Shown: positions 39,350-53,608 of the stretch, piece by piece
Numbering within the stretch: position 1 is the stretch's first letter
Layout: each line of letters opens with the position of its first letter
Notes under the pieces: generated by a model
The model's input: the letters and a program-made list of their open reading frames with translations, nothing else
Told to the model about the DNA's origin: nothing
Database searches by the model: none
Program-made: the position numbers and the translations under genes
From: Osmia lignaria lignaria
Lineage: Eukaryota > Arthropoda > Insecta > Hymenoptera > Megachilidae
Direction of reading: 5' to 3'
Length of the DNA: 64,000 bases
NCBI RefSeq assembly: GCF_051020975.1
Contig: NW_027478166.1
Span: forward strand, 9,115,501 to 9,179,500

Positions 39350-41957
39350 TGCAAATATCTCGGAAACGAAGCGAGCTATGGCAAAATGTTAAGAGACCTT
39401 TTTTGTAGAGAATTAAGTTTCCTACTTTTTATGTTCGATGATATTTTTTGATCAGATGCGTAGTTCTCGAGATATATCAAGATATTTAAAAGTTCCGAAG
39501 CTGCACCAACATAATAGAGGTACAGAAACACCGTGGCCTCTTTCTTTGAGATAACTCTGCACTATTGCGAGCTGCAAATGCCACTTCGAGCTTAGCTGTG
39601 CAGAAGAAGAACAACAAGAAGAAGAAATATCTCGAAATATGTCCGTCAGACCCCTTCCCTTGAGATGAATCTGCAAATATCGCGGAAACGAAGCGAGCTA
39701 TGGCAAAATGTTAAGAGACCTTTTTTGTAGAGAATAATGTTTCCTACAATTTACGTTCTATGATATTTTTTGATCAGAAGCGTAGTTTTCGAGATATATC
39801 GAGATATTTAAAAGTTCCGAAGACGCACCAACATAATAGAGATACAGAAACACCGTGGCCCCTTTCTTTGAGATAACTGTGCACTAGTGCGAGCCGCAAA
39901 TGCCACTTCCAGCTAAGCTGTGCAGAAGAAGAACAACAAGAAGAAGAAATATCTCGAAATATGTCCGTCAGGCCCCTTCCCTTGAGATAAATCTGCAAAT
40001 ATCTCGGAAACGAAGCGAGCTATGGCAAAATGTTAAGAGACCTTTTTTGTAGAGAATAATGTTTCCTACAATTTACGTTCTATGATATTTTTTGATCAGA
40101 AGCGTAGTTTTCGAGATATATCGAGATATTTAAAAGTTCCGAAGACGCACCAACCAAATAGAGATACAGAAACACCGTGGCCCCTTTCTTTGAGATAACT
40201 GTGCGCTAGTGCGAGCCGCAAATGCCACTTCCAGCTTAGCTGTGCAGAAGAAGAACAACAAGAAGAAGAAATATCTCGAAATATGTCCGTCAGGCCAGTT
40301 CCTTTGAGCTGAATCTGCAAATATCTCGGAAACGAAGCGAGCTATGGCAAAATGTTAAGAGACGTTTTTTGTAGAGAATTATGTTTCCTACAATTTATGT
40401 TCCATGATATTTTTTGATCAGAAGCGTAGTTTTCGAGATATATCGAGATATTTAAAAGTTCCGAAGACGCACCAACATAATAGAGATACAGAAACACCGT
40501 GGCCCCTTTCTTTGAGATAACTGTGCACTAGTGCGAGCCGCAAATACCACTTCCAGCTTAGCTGTGCAGAAGAAGAACAACAAGAAGAAGAAATATCTCG
40601 AAATATGCCCGTCAGGCCCCTTCCATTGAAATATATCTGCAAATATCTCGGAAACGAAGCGAGCTATGGCAAAATGTTAAGAGACCGTTTTTGTAGAGAA
40701 TTAACTTTCCTACTTTTTATGTTCTATGATATTTTTTGATCAGACGCGTAGTTCTCGAGATATATCAAGATATTTAAAAGTTCCGAAGCCGCACCAACAT
40801 AATAGAGATACAGAAACACCGTGGCCCCTTTCGTTGAGATAACTCTGCACTAGTGCGAGCCGCAAATGCCACTTCCAGCTTAGCTGTGCAGAAGAAGAAC
40901 AACAAGAAGAAGAAATATCTCGAAATATGTCCGTCAGGCCCCTTCCCTTGAGATAAATCTGCAAATATCTCGGAAACGAAGAGAGCTATGGCAAAATGTT
41001 AAGAGACCTTTTTTGTAGAGAATTAAGTTTCCTACTTTTCATGTTCTATGATATTTTTTGATCAGATGCGTAGTTCTCGAGATATATCAAGATAGTTAAA
41101 AGTTCCGAAGCCGCACCAACATAATAGAGATACAGAAACACCGTGGCCCCTTTCTTTGAGATAACTCTGAACTATTGCGAGCTGCAAATGCCACTTCCAG
41201 CTTAGCTGTGCAGAAGAAGAACAACAAGAAGAAGAAATATCTCGAAATATGTCCGCCAGGCCCCTTCCCTTGAGATAAATCTGCAAATATCTCGGAAACG
41301 AAGCGAGCTATGGCAAAATGTTAAGAGACCTTTTTTGTAGAGAATTATGCTTCCTACAATTTATGTTCTATGATATTTTTTGATCAGAAGCGTAGTTTTC
41401 GAGATATATCGAGATATTTAAAAGTTCCGAAGCCGCACCAACATAATAGAGATACAGAAACACCGTGGCCCCTTTCGTTGAGATAACTCTGCACTAGTGC
41501 GAGGGGCAAATGCCACTTCCAGCTTAGCTGTGCAGAAGAAGAACAACAAGAAGAAGAAATATCTCGAAATATGTCCGTCAGGCCCCTTCCCTTGAGATAA
41601 ATCTGCAAATATCTCGGAAACGAAGCGAGCTATGGCAAAATGTTAAGAGACCTTTTTTGTAGAGAATTATGTTTCCTACAATTTATGTTCTATGATATTT
41701 TTTGATCAGAAGCGTAGTTTTCGAGATATATCGAGATATTTAAAAGTTCCGAAGCCGCACCAACATAATAGAGATACAGAAACACCGTGGCCCCTTTCTT
41801 TGAGATAACTCTGCACTAGTGCGAGCCGCAAATGCCACTTCCAGCTTAGCTGTGCAGAAGAAGAACAACAAGAAGAAGAAATATCTCGAAATATGTCCGA
41901 CAGGCCCCTTCCCTTGAGATAAATCTGCAAATATCTCGGAAACGAAGCGAGCTATGG
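39350..41957. repeat. 8-monomer block S, copy 1
   Basis: Matches 42891-45819. Tags include TTCGATGATATT (39436), AGCTGCACC with GAGGTACAG (39500-39520), ACTTCGAGC (39585), AATATCGCGG (39680), GAATAATG with TTTACG (39733-39754), GAAGACGCACC, TTAACTTTCC (40701), AGATAGTTAAAAG (41091), CTGAACTATTG (41168), GTCCGCCAGG (41253) and GAGGGGCAAATG (41502). The private CAACCAAATAG at about 40152 is absent from copy 2. Confidence 0.85.
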
Positions 41958-42890
41958 CGAAATGTTAAGAGACCTTTTTTGTAGAGAATTAAGTTTCCTA
42001 CTTTTTATCTTCTATGATATTTTTTGATCAGATGCGTAGTTCTCGAAATATATCAAGATATTTAAAAGTCCGAAGCCGCACCAACATAATAGAGATACAG
42101 AAACACCGTGGCCCCTCTCTTTGAGATAACTCTGCACTATTGCGAGCTGCAAATGCCACTTCCAGCTTAGCTGTGCAGAGGAAGAACAACAAGAAGAAGA
42201 AATATCTCGAAATATGTCCGTCAGGCCAGTTCCTTTGAGCTGAATCTGCAAATACCTCGGAAACGAAGCGAGCTATGGCAAAATGTTAAGAGACGTTTTT
42301 TGTAGAGAATTAAGTTTCCTACTTTTTATGTTCTATGATATTTTTTGATCAGATGCGTAGTTCTCGAGATATATCAAGATATTTAAAAGTTCCGAAGCCG
42401 CACCAACATAATAGAGATACAGAAACACCGTGGCCCCTTTCTTTGAGATAACTCTGCACTAGTGCGAGCCGCAAATGCCACTTCCAGCTTAGCTGTGCAG
42501 AAGAAGAACAACAAGAAGAAGAAATATCTCGAAATATGTCCGTCAGGCCCCTCCCCTTGAGATAAATCTGCAAATATCTCGGAAACGAAGCGAGCTATGG
42601 CAAAATGTTAAGAGACCTTTTCTGTAGAGAATTATGTTTCCTACAATTTATGTTCTATGATATTTTTTGATCAGAAGCGTAGTTTTCGAGATATATCGAG
42701 ATATTTAAAAGTTCCGAAGCCGCACCAACATAATAGAGATACAGAAACACCGTGGCCCCTTTCTTTGAGATAACTCTGCACTAGTGCGAGCCGCAAATGC
42801 CACTTCCAGCTTAGCTGTGCAGAAGAAGAACAACAAGAAGAAGAAATATCTCGAAATATGTCCGTCAGGCCCCTTCCCTTGAGATAAATA
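41958..42890. repeat. Three monomers between the block S copies
   Basis: The first unit carries TATCTTCTATG, CTCGAAATAT, a 1 bp loss in AAAAGTCCG (about 42069) and CCCCTCTCTTT, a combination shared in part with 9.16 kb and 53-61 kb. The next two are type B-like and type A-like units, the third ending AATATGCAAATATC as in the tetramer domain. Confidence 0.7.
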
Positions 42891-45819
42891 TGCAAATATC
42901 TCGGAAACGAAGCGAGCTATGGCAAAATGTTAAGAGACCTTTTTTGTAGAGAATTAAGTTTCCTACTTTTTATGTTCGATGATATTTTTTGATCAGATGC
43001 GTAGTTCTCGAGATATATCAAGATATTTAAAAGTTCCGAAGCTGCACCAACATAATAGAGGTACAGAAACACCGTGGCCTCTTTCTTTGAGATAACTCTG
43101 CACTATTGCGAGCTGCAAATGCCACTTCGAGCTTAGCTGTGCAGAAGAAGAACAACAAGAGGAAGAAATATCTCGAAATATGTCCGTCAGACCCCTTCCC
43201 TTGAGATGAATCTGCAAATATCGCGGAAACGAAGCGAGCTATGGCAAAATGTTAAGAGACCTTTTTTGTAGAGAATAATGTTTCCTACAATTTACGTTCT
43301 ATGATATTTTTTGATCAGAAGCGTAGTTTTCGAGATATATCGAGATATTTAAAAGTTCCGAAGACGCACCAACATAATAGAGATACAGAAACACCGTGGC
43401 CCCTTTCTTTGAGATAACTGTGCACTAGTGCGAGCCGCAAATGCCACTTCCAGCTAAGCTGTGCAGAAGAAGAACAACAAGAAGAAGAAATATCTCGAAA
43501 TATGTCCGTCAGGCCCCTTCCCTTGAGATAAATCTGCAAATATCTCGGAAACGAAGCGAGCTATGGCAAAATGTTAAGAGACCTTTTTTGTAGAGAATAA
43601 TGTTTCCTACAATTTACGTTCTATGATATTTTTTGATCAGAAGCGTAGTTTTCGAGATATATCGAGATATTTAAAAGTTCCGAAGACGCACCAACATAAT
43701 AGAGATACAGAAACACCGTGGCCCCTTTCTTTGAGATAACTGTGCGCTAGTGCGAGCCGCAAATGCCACTTCCAGCTTAGCTGTGCAGAAGAAGAACAAC
43801 AAGAAGAAGAAATATCTCGAAATATGTCCGTCAGGCCAGTTCCTTTGAGCTGAATCTGCAAATATCTCGGAAACGAAGCGAGCTATGGCAAAATGTTAAG
43901 AGACCTTTTTTGTAGAGAATTAAGTTTCCTACTTTTTATGTTCTATGACATTTTTTGATCAGACGCGTAGTTCTCGAGATATATCAAGATATTTAAAAGT
44001 TCCGAAGCCGCACCAACATAATAGAGATACAGAAACACCGTGGCCCCTTTCTTTGAGATAACTCTGCACTATTGCGAGCTGCAAATGCCACTTCCAGCTT
44101 AGCTGTGCAGAAGAAGAACAACAAGAAGAAGAAATATCTCGAAATATGTCCGTCAGGCCAGTTCCTTTGAGCTGAATCTGCAAATATCTCGGAAACGAAG
44201 CGAGCTATGGCAAAATGTTAAGAGACGTTTTTTGTAGAGAATTATGTTTCCTACAATTTATGTTCCATGATATTTTTTGATCAGAAGCGTAGTTTTCGAG
44301 ATATATCGAGATATTTAAAAGTTCCGAAGAAGCACCAACATAATAGAGATACAGAAACACCGTGGCCCCTTTCTTTGAGATAACTGTGCACTAGTGCGAG
44401 CCGCAAATGCCACTTCCAGCTTAGCTGTGCAGAAGAAGAACAACAAGAAGAAGAAATATCTCGAAATATGCCCGTCAGGCCCCTTCCATTGAAATATATC
44501 TGCAAATATCTCGGAAACGAAGCGAGCTATGGCAAAATGTTAAGAGACCGTTTTTGTAGAGAATTAACTTTCCTACTTTTTATGTTCTATGATATTTTTT
44601 GATCAGACGCGTAGTTCTCGAGATATATCAAGATATTTAAAAGTTCCGAAGCCGCACCAACATAATAGAGATACAGAAACACCGTGGCCCCTTTCGTTGA
44701 GATAACTCTGCACTAGTGCGAGCCGCAAATGCCACTTCCAGCTTAGCTGTGCAGAAGAAGAACAACAAGAAGAAGAAATATCTCGAAATATGTCCGTCAG
44801 GCCCCTTCCCTTGAGATAAATCTGCAAATATCTCGGAAACGAAGAGAGCTATGGCAAAATGTTAAGAGACCTTTTTTGTAGAGAATTAAGTTTCCTACTT
44901 TTCATGTTCTATGATATTTTTTGATCAGATGCGTAGTTCTCGAGATATATCAAGATAGTTAAAAGTTCCGAAGCCGCACCAACATAATAGAGATACAGAA
45001 ACACCGTGGCCCCTTTCTTTGAGATAACTCTGAACTATTGCGAGCTGCAAATGCCACTTCCAGCTTAGCTGTGCAGAAGAAGAACAACAAGAAGAAGAAA
45101 TATCTCGAAATATGTCCGCCAGGCCCCTTCCCTTGAGATAAATCTGCAAATATCTCGGAAACGAAGCGAGCTATGGCAAAATGTTAAGAGACCTTTTTTG
45201 TAGAGAATTATGCTTCCTACAATTTATGTTCTATGATATTTTTTGATCAGAAGCGTAGTTTTCGAGATATATCGAGATATTTAAAAGTTCCGAAGCCGCA
45301 CCAACATAATAGAGATACAGAAACACCGTGGCCCCTTTCGTTGAGATAACTCTGCACTAGTGCGAGGGGCAAATGCCACTTCCAGCTTAGCTGTGCAGAA
45401 GAAGAACAACAAGAAGAAGAAATATCTCGAAATATGTCCGTCAGGCCCCTTCCCTTGAGATAAATCTGCAAATATCTCGGAAACGAAGCGAGCTATGGCA
45501 AAATGTTAAGAGACCTTTTTTGTAGAGAATTATGTTTCCTACAATTTATGCTCTATGATATTTTTTGATCAGAAGCGTAGTTTTCGAGATATATCGAGAT
45601 ATTTAAAAGTTCCGAAGCCGCACCAACATAATAGAGATACAGAAACACCGTGGCCCCTTTCTTTGAGATAACTCTGCACTAGTGCGAGCCGCAAATGCCA
45701 CTTCCAGCTTAGCTGTGCAGAAGAAGAACAACAAGAAGAAGAAATATCTCGAAATATGTCCGACAGGCCCCTTCCCTTGAGATAAATCTGCAAATATCTC
45801 GGAAACGAAGCGAGCTATG
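42891..45819. repeat. Block S, copy 2, with one extra monomer
   Basis: The first part matches copy 1 at an offset of 3541 bp. After one additional monomer the match resumes at 3863 bp, that is 322 bp more, and all tags listed for copy 1 are present in order. The change of offset pins a gain in this copy or a loss in the other to about 43900-44222. Confidence 0.85.
43900..44222. repeat. Extra single monomer within block S copy 2
   Basis: This unit has ACCTTTTTTG, TACTTTTTATG, the TGACATTTTTTG change and GACGCGTAG, then the GCCAGTTCC...GAGCTGAAT end. Copy 1 of the block lacks it. Exact edges cannot be fixed because both sides are homologous. It is a direct view of a one-unit exchange. Confidence 0.75.
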
Positions 45820-48800
45820 GCAAAATGTTAAGAGACCTTTTTTGTTGAGAATTAAGTTTCCTACTTTTTATGTTCCATGATATTTTTTGATCAGATGCGT
45901 AGTTCTCGAGATATATCAAGATATTTAAAAGTTCCGAAGCCGCACCAACATAATAGAGATACAGAAACACCGTGGCCCCTTTCTTTGAGATAACTCTGCA
46001 GTATTGCGAGCTGTAAATGCCACGTCCAGCTTAGCTGTGCGGAAGAAGAACAACAAGAAGAAGAAATATCTCGAAATATGTCCGTCAGGCCCCTTCCCTC
46101 GAGATAAATCTGCAAATATCTCGGAAACGAAGCGAGCTATGGCGAAATGTTAAGAGACCTTTTTTGTAGAGAATTAAGTTTCCTACTTTTTATGTTCGAT
46201 GATATTTTTTGATCAGATGCGTAGTTCTCGAGATATATCAAGATATTTAAAAGTTCCGAAGCTGCACCAACATAATAGAGGTACAGAAATACCGTGGCCT
46301 CTTTCTTTGAGATAACTCTGCACTATTGCGAGCTGCAAATGCCACTTCGAGCTTAGCTGTGCAGAAGAAGGACAACAAGAAGAAGAAATATCTCGAAATA
46401 TGTCCGTCAGACCCCTTCCCTTGAGATGAATCTGCAAATATCTCGGAAACGAAGCGAGCTATGGCAAAATGTTAAGAGACCTTTTTTGTAGAGAATAATG
46501 TTTCTTACAATTTACGCTCCATGATATTTTTTGATGAGAAGCGTAGTTTTCGAGATATATCGAGATATTTAAAAGTTCCGAAGCCGCACCAACATAATAG
46601 GGATACAGAAACACCGTGGCCCCTTTCTTTGAGATAACTCTGCACTAGTGCGAGCCGCAAATGCCACTTCCAGCTTAGCTGTGCAGAAGAAGAACAACAA
46701 GAAGAAGAAATATCTCGAAATATGTCCGTCAGGCCCCTTCCCTTGAGATAAATCTGCAAATATCTCGGAAACGAAGCGAGCTATTGCAAAATGTTAAGAG
46801 ACCTTTTTTGTAGAGAATTATGTTTCCTACAATTTATGTTCTATGATATTTTTTGATCAGAAGCGTAGTTTTCGAGATATATCGAGATATTTAAAAGTTC
46901 CGAAGCCGCCCCAACATAATTGAGATACAGAAACACCGTGGCCCCTTTCTTTGAGATAACTCTGCACTATTGCGAGCTGCAGATGCCACTTCCAGCTTAG
47001 CTGTGCAGAGGAAGAACAACAAGAAGAAAAAATATCTCGAAATATGTCCGTCAGGCCAGTTCCTTTGAGCTGAATCTGCAAATATCTCGGAAACGAAGCG
47101 AGCTATGGCAAAATGTTAAGAGACGTTTTTTGTAGAGAATTATGTTTCCTACAATTTATGTTCTATGATATTTTTTGATCAGAAGCGTAGTTTTCGAGAT
47201 ATATCAAGATATCTAAAAGTTCCGAAGCCGCACCAACATAATAGAGATACAGAAACACCGTGGCCCCTTTCTTCGAGATAACTCTGCACTATTGCGAGCT
47301 GCAAATGCCACTTCCAGCTTAGCTGTGCAGAAGAAGAACAACAAGAAGAAGAAATATCTCGAAATATGTCCGTCAGGCCCCTTCCCTTGAGATAAATCTG
47401 CAAATATCTCGGAAACGAAGCGAGCTATGGCAAAATGTTGAGAGACCTTATTTGTAGAGAATTAAGTTTCCTACTTTTTATGTTCTATGATATTTTTTGA
47501 TCAGATGCGTAGTTCTCGAGATATATCAAGATATTTAAAAGTTCCGAAGCCGCACCAACATAATAGAGATACAGAAACACCGTGGCCCCTTTCTTTGAGA
47601 TAACTCTGCGCTATTGCGAGCTGGAAATGCCACTTCCAGTTGAGCTGTGCAGAAGAAGAACAACAAGAAGAGGAAATATCTCGAAATATGTCCGTCAGAC
47701 CCCTTCCCTTGAGATATATCTGCAAATATCTCGGAAACGAAACGAGCTATGGCAAAATGTTAAGAGACCTTTTTTGTAGAGAATTATGTTTCCTACAATT
47801 TATGTTCTATGATATTTTTTGATCAGAAGCGTAGTTTTCGAGATATATCGAGATATTTAAAAGATCCGAAGCTGCACCAACATTATAGAGATACAGAAAC
47901 ACCGTGGCCCCTTTCTTTGAGATAACTCTGCACCATTGCGAGCTGCAAATGCCACTTCCAGCTTAGCTGTGCAGAAGAAGAACAACAAGAAGAAGAAATA
48001 TCTGGAAATATGTCCGTCAGGCCCCTTCCCTTGAGATAAATCTGCAAATATCTCGGAAACGAAGCGAGCTACGGCAAAATGTTAAGAGACCTTTTTTGTA
48101 GAGAATTATATTTCCCACAATTTAGGTTCTATGATATTTTTTGATCAGAAGCGTAGTTTTCGAGATATATCGAGATATTTAAAAGATCCGAAGCCGCACC
48201 AACATAATAGAGATACAGAAACACCGTGGCCCCTTTCTTTGAGATAACTCTGCACCATTGCGAGCTGCAAATGCCACTTCCAGCTTAGCTGTGCAGAAGA
48301 AGACCAACAAGAAGAAGAAATATCTCGAAATATGTCCGTCAGGCCCCTTCCCTTGAGATAAATCTGCAAATATCTCGGAAACGAAGCGAGCTATGGCAAA
48401 ATGTTAAGAGACCTTTTTTGTAGAGAATTAAGTTTCCTACTTTTTATGTTCTATGATATTTTTTGATCAGATGCGTAGTTCTCGAGATATATCAAGATAT
48501 TTAAAAGTTCCGAAGCCGCACCAACATAATAGAGATACAGAAACACCGTGGCCCCTTTCTTTCAGATAACTCTGCACTATTGCGAGCTGGAAATGCCACT
48601 TCCTGTTTAGCTGTGCTGAAGAAGAACAACAAGAAGAAGAAATATCCCGAAATATGTCCGTCAGGCCCCTTCCCTTGAGATAAATCTGCATATATCTCGG
48701 AAACGAAGCGAGCTATGGCAAAATGTTAAGAGACCTTTTTGGTAGAGAATGAAGTTTCCTACTTTTTATGTTCTATGATATTTTTTGATCAGATGCGTAG

Positions 48801-51035
48801 TTCTCGAGATATATCAAGATATTTAAAAGTTCCGAAGCCGCACCAACATAATAGAGATACAGAAGCACCGTGGCCCCTTTCTTTGAGATAACTCTGCACT
48901 ATTGCGAGCTGCAAATGCCACTTCCAGCTTAGCTGTGCAGAAGAAGAACAACAAGAAGAAGAAATATCTCGAAATATGTCCGTCAGGCCCCTTCCCTCGA
49001 GATAAATCTGCAAATATCTCGGACACGAAGCGAGCTATGGCAAAATGTTAAGAGACCTTTTTTGTAGAGAATTAAGTTTCCTACTTTTTATGTTCTATGA
49101 TATTTTTTGATCGGATGCGTAGTTCTCGAGATATATCAAGATATTTAAAAGTTCCGAAGCCGCACCAACATAATAGAGATACAGAAACACCGTGGCCCCT
49201 TCCTTTGAGATAACTCTGCACTATTGCGAGCTGCAAATGCCACTTCCAGCTTAGCTGTGCAGAAGAAGAACAACAAGAAGAAGAAATATCTCGAAATATG
49301 TCCGTCAGACCCCTTCCCTTGAGATAAATCTGCAAATATCTCGGAAACGAAGCGAGCTATGGCAAAATGTTAAGAGACCTTTTTTGTAGAGAATTATGTT
49401 TCCCACAATTTACGTTCTATGATATTTTTTGATCAGAAGCGTAGTTTTCGAGATATATCGAGATATTTAAAAGATCCGAAGCCGCACCAACATAATAGAG
49501 ATACAGAAACACCGTGGCCCCTTTCTTCGAGATAACTCTGCACTATTGCGAGCTGCAAATGCCACTTCCAGCTTAGCTGTGCAGAAGAAGACCAACAAGA
49601 AGAAGAAATATCTCGAAATATGTCCGTCAGGCCCCTTCCCTTGAGATAAATCTGCAAATATCTCGGAAACGAAGCGAGCTATGGCAAAATGTTAAGAGAC
49701 CTTATTTGTGGAGAATTAAGTTTCCTACTTTTTATGTTCTATGATATTATTTGATCAGATGCGTAGTTCTCGAGATATATCAAGATATTTAAAAGTTCCG
49801 AAGCCGCACCAACATAATAGAGATACAGAAACACCGTGGCCCCTTTCTTTGAGATAACTCTGCACTATTGCGAGCTGCAAATGCCACTTCCAGCTTAGCT
49901 GTGCAGAAGAAGAGCAACAAGGAGAAGAAATATCTCGAAATATGTCCGTCAGGCCCCTTCCCTTGAGATAAATCTGCAAATATCTCGGAAACGAAGCGAG
50001 CTATGGCAAAATGTTAAGCGACTTTATTTGTAGAGAATTAAGTTTCCTACTTTTTACGTTCTATGATATTTTTTGATCAGATGCGTAGTTCTCGAGATGT
50101 ATCAAGATATTTTAAAGTTCCGAAGCCGCACCAACATAATAGAGATACAGAAACACCGTGGCCCCTTTCTTTGAGATAACTCTGCACTACTGCGAGCTGG
50201 AAATGCCACTTCCAGTTTAGCTGTGCAGAAGAAGAACAACAAGAAGAAGAAATATCTCGAAATATGTCCGTCAGGCCCCTTCCCTTGAGATAAATCTGCA
50301 AATATCTCGGAAACGAAGCGAGCTATGGCAAAATGTTAAGAGACCTTTTTTGTTGAGAATTAAGTTTCCTACTTTTTATGTTCCATGATATTTTTTGATC
50401 AGATGCGTAGTTCTCGAGATATATCAAGATATTTAAAAGTTCCGAAGCCGCACCAACATAATAGAGATACAGAAACACCGTGGCCCCTTTCTTTGAGATA
50501 ACTCTGCAGTATTGCGAGCTGTAAATGCCACGTCCAGCTTAGCTGTGCGGAAGAAGAACAACAAGAAGAAGAAATATCTCGAAATATGTCCGTCAGGCCC
50601 CTTCCCTCGAGATAAATCTGCAAATATCTCGGAAACGAAGCGAGCTATGGCAAAATGTTAAGAGACCTTTTTTGTAGAGAATTAAGTTTCCTACTTTTTA
50701 TGTTCTATGATATTTTTTGATCGGATGCGTAGCTCTCGAGATATATCAAGATATTTAAAAGTTCCGAAGCCGCACCAACATAATAGAGATACAGAAACAC
50801 CGTGGCCCCTTTCTTTGAGATAACTCTGCACTACTGCGAGCTGGAAATGCCACTTCCAGTTTAGCTGTGCAGAAGAAGAACAACAAGAAGAAGAAATATC
50901 TCGAAATATGTCCGTCAGACCCCTTCCCTTGAGATAAATCTGCAAATATCTCGGAAACGAAGCGAGCTATGGCAAAATGTTAAGAGACATTTTTTGTAGA
51001 GAATTATGTTTCCCACAATTTACGTTCTATGATAT
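45820..51035. repeat. Mixed monomer zone with scattered links
   Basis: No single higher-order period. Links found: 46150-46500 is a third, partial copy of the start of block S (GAGGTACAG, ACTTCGAGC, GAATAATG). About 45840-46130 corresponds to 50348-50640 at 4508 bp (14 monomers), sharing TTGTTGAGAATT, CTGCAGTATTG, CACGTCCAGC and CCCTCGAG. 48145-48369 corresponds to 49433-49657 at 1288 bp, sharing AAAGATCCG and AAGACCAACAAG. A TAGGGATACAG tag, otherwise typical of the dimer domain, appears near 46600. Confidence 0.75.
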
Positions 51036-53608
51036 TTTTTGATCAGATGCGTAGTTCTCGAGATATATCAAGATATTTAAAAGTTCCGAAGCCGCACCAA
51101 CATAATAGAGATACAGAAACACCGTGGCCCCTTTCTTTGAGATAACTCTGCACTATTGCGAGCTGCAAATGCCACTTCCAGCTTAGCTGTGCAGAAGAAG
51201 AACAACAAGAAGAAGAAATATCTCGAAATATGTCCGTCAGGCCCCTTCCCTTGAGATAAATCTGCAAGTATCTTGGAAACGAAGCGAGCTATGGCAAAAT
51301 GTTAAGATACCTTTTTTGTAGAGAATTAAGTTTCCTACTTTTTATGTTCTATGATATTTTTTGATCAGATGCGTAGTTCTCGAGATATATCAAGATATTT
51401 AAAAGTTCCGAAGCCGCACCAACATAATAGAGATACAGAAACACCGTGGCCCCTTTCTTTGAGATAACTCTGCACTATTGCGAGCTGCAAATGCCACTTC
51501 CAGCTTAGCTGTGCAGAAGAAGAACAACAAGAAGAAGAAATATCTCGAAATATGTCCGTCAGGCCCCTTCCCTTGAGATAAATCTGCAAATATCTCGGAA
51601 ACGAAGCGAGCTATGGCAAAATGTTAAGAGACCTTATTTGTAGAGAATTAAGTTTCCTACTTTTTATGTTCTATGATATTTTTTGATCAGATGCGTAGTT
51701 CTCGAGATATATCAAGATATTTAAAAGTTCCGAAGCCGCACCAACATAATAGAGATACAGAAACACCGTGGCCCCTTTCTTTGAGATAACTCTGCGCTAT
51801 TGCGAGCTGGAAATGCCACTTCCAGTTTAGCTGTGCAGAAGAAGAACAACAGGAAGAGGAAATATCTCGAAATATGTCCGTCAGGCCCCTTCCCTTGAGA
51901 TATATCTGCAAATATCTCGGAAACGAAACGAGCTATGGCAAAATGTTAAGAGACCTTTTTTGTAGAGAATTATGTTTCCTACAATTTATGTTCTATGATA
52001 TTTTTTGATCAGAAGCGTAGTTTTCGAGATATATCGAGATATTTAAAAGATCCGAAGCTGCACCAACATAATAGAGATACAGAAACACCGTGGCCCCTTT
52101 CTTTGAGATAACTGTGCACTATTGCGAGCTGCAAATGCCACTTCCAGCTTAGCTGTGCAGAAGAAGAACAACAAGAAGAAGAAATATCTCGAAATATGTC
52201 CGTCAGGCCCCTTCCCTTGAGATAAATCTGCAAATATCTCGGAAACGAAGCGAGCTATTGCAAAATGTTAAGAGACCTTTTTTGTAGAGGATTGAGTTTC
52301 CTACTTTCTATGTTCTGATATTTTTTGATCAGATGCGTAGTTCTCGAGATATATCAAGATATTTAAAAGTTAAGAAGCCGCACCAACATAATAGAGATAC
52401 AGAAACACCGTGGCCCCTTTCTTTGAGATAACTCTGCACTAATGCGAGCTGCAAATGCCACTTCCAGCTTAGCTGTGCAGAAGAAGAACAACAAGAAGAA
52501 GAAATATCACGAAATATGTCCGTTAGGCCCCTTCCCTTGAGATAAATCTGCAAATATCTCGGAAACGAAGCGAGCTATGGCAAAATGTTAAGAGACCTTT
52601 TTGTAGCGAATTAAGTTTCCTACTTTTTATGTTCTATGATATTTTTTGATCAGATGCGTAGTTCTCGAGATATATCAAGATATTTAAAAGTTCCGAAGCC
52701 GCACCAACATAATAGAGATACAGAAACACCGTGGCCCCTTTCTTTGAGATAACTCTGCACTAGTGCGAGCCGCAAATGCCACTTCCAGCTTAGCTGTGCA
52801 GAAGAAGAACAACAAGAAGAAGAAATATCTCGAAATATGTCCGTCAGGCCCCTTCCCTTGAGATAAATCTGCAAATATCTCGGAAACGAAGCGAGCTATG
52901 GTAAAATGTTAAGAGACCTTTTTTGTAGAGAATTAAGTTTCCTACTTTTTATCTTCTATGATATTTTCTGATCAGATTCGTAGTTCTCGAGATATATCAA
53001 GATATTTAAAAGTTCCGAAGCCGCACCAACATAATAGAGATACAGAAACACCGTGGCCCCTCTCTTTGAGATAACTCTGCACAATTGCGAGCTGCAAATG
53101 CCACTTCCAGCTTAGCTGTGCAGAAGAAGAACAACAAGAAGAAGAAATATCTCGAAATATGTCCGTCAGGCCCCTTCCCTTGAGATAAATCTGCAAATAT
53201 CTCGGAAAGGAAGCGAGCTATGGCAAAATGTTAAGAGACCTTTTTTGTATGGAATTATGTTTCCTACTTTTTATGTTCTATGATATTTTTTGATCAGACG
53301 CGTAGTTCTCGAGATATATCAAGATATTTAAAAGTTCCGAAGCCGCACCAACATAATAGAGATACAGAAACACCGTGGCCCCTCTCTTTGAGATAACTCT
53401 GCACAATTGCGAGCTGCAAATGCCACTTCCAGCTTAGCTGTGCAGAAGAAGAACAACAAGAAGAAGAAATATCTGGAAATATGTCAGTTAGGCCCCTTCC
53501 CTTGAGATAAATCTGCAAATATCTCGGAAACGAAGCGAGCTATGGCAAAATGTTGAGAGACCTTTTTTGTAGAGAATTAAGTTTCCTACTATTTATGCTC
53601 TATGATAT
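51036..53608. repeat. 8-monomer unit, copy 1 (2573 bp)
   Basis: Eight monomers shortened by 3 bp: GTTCTGATATT lacks 2 bp (about 52314) and ACCTTTTTGTAGCG lacks 1 bp (about 52602). Further tags are GCAAGTATCTTGG (51265), TTAAGATACC (51303), AACAGGAAGAGG (51847), AAAGATCCGAAGCTGC (52047), AAAGTTAAGAAG (52367), CACTAATGCG (52437) and ATATCACGAAAT (52505). The same tags recur 2573 bp later. Confidence 0.86.
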
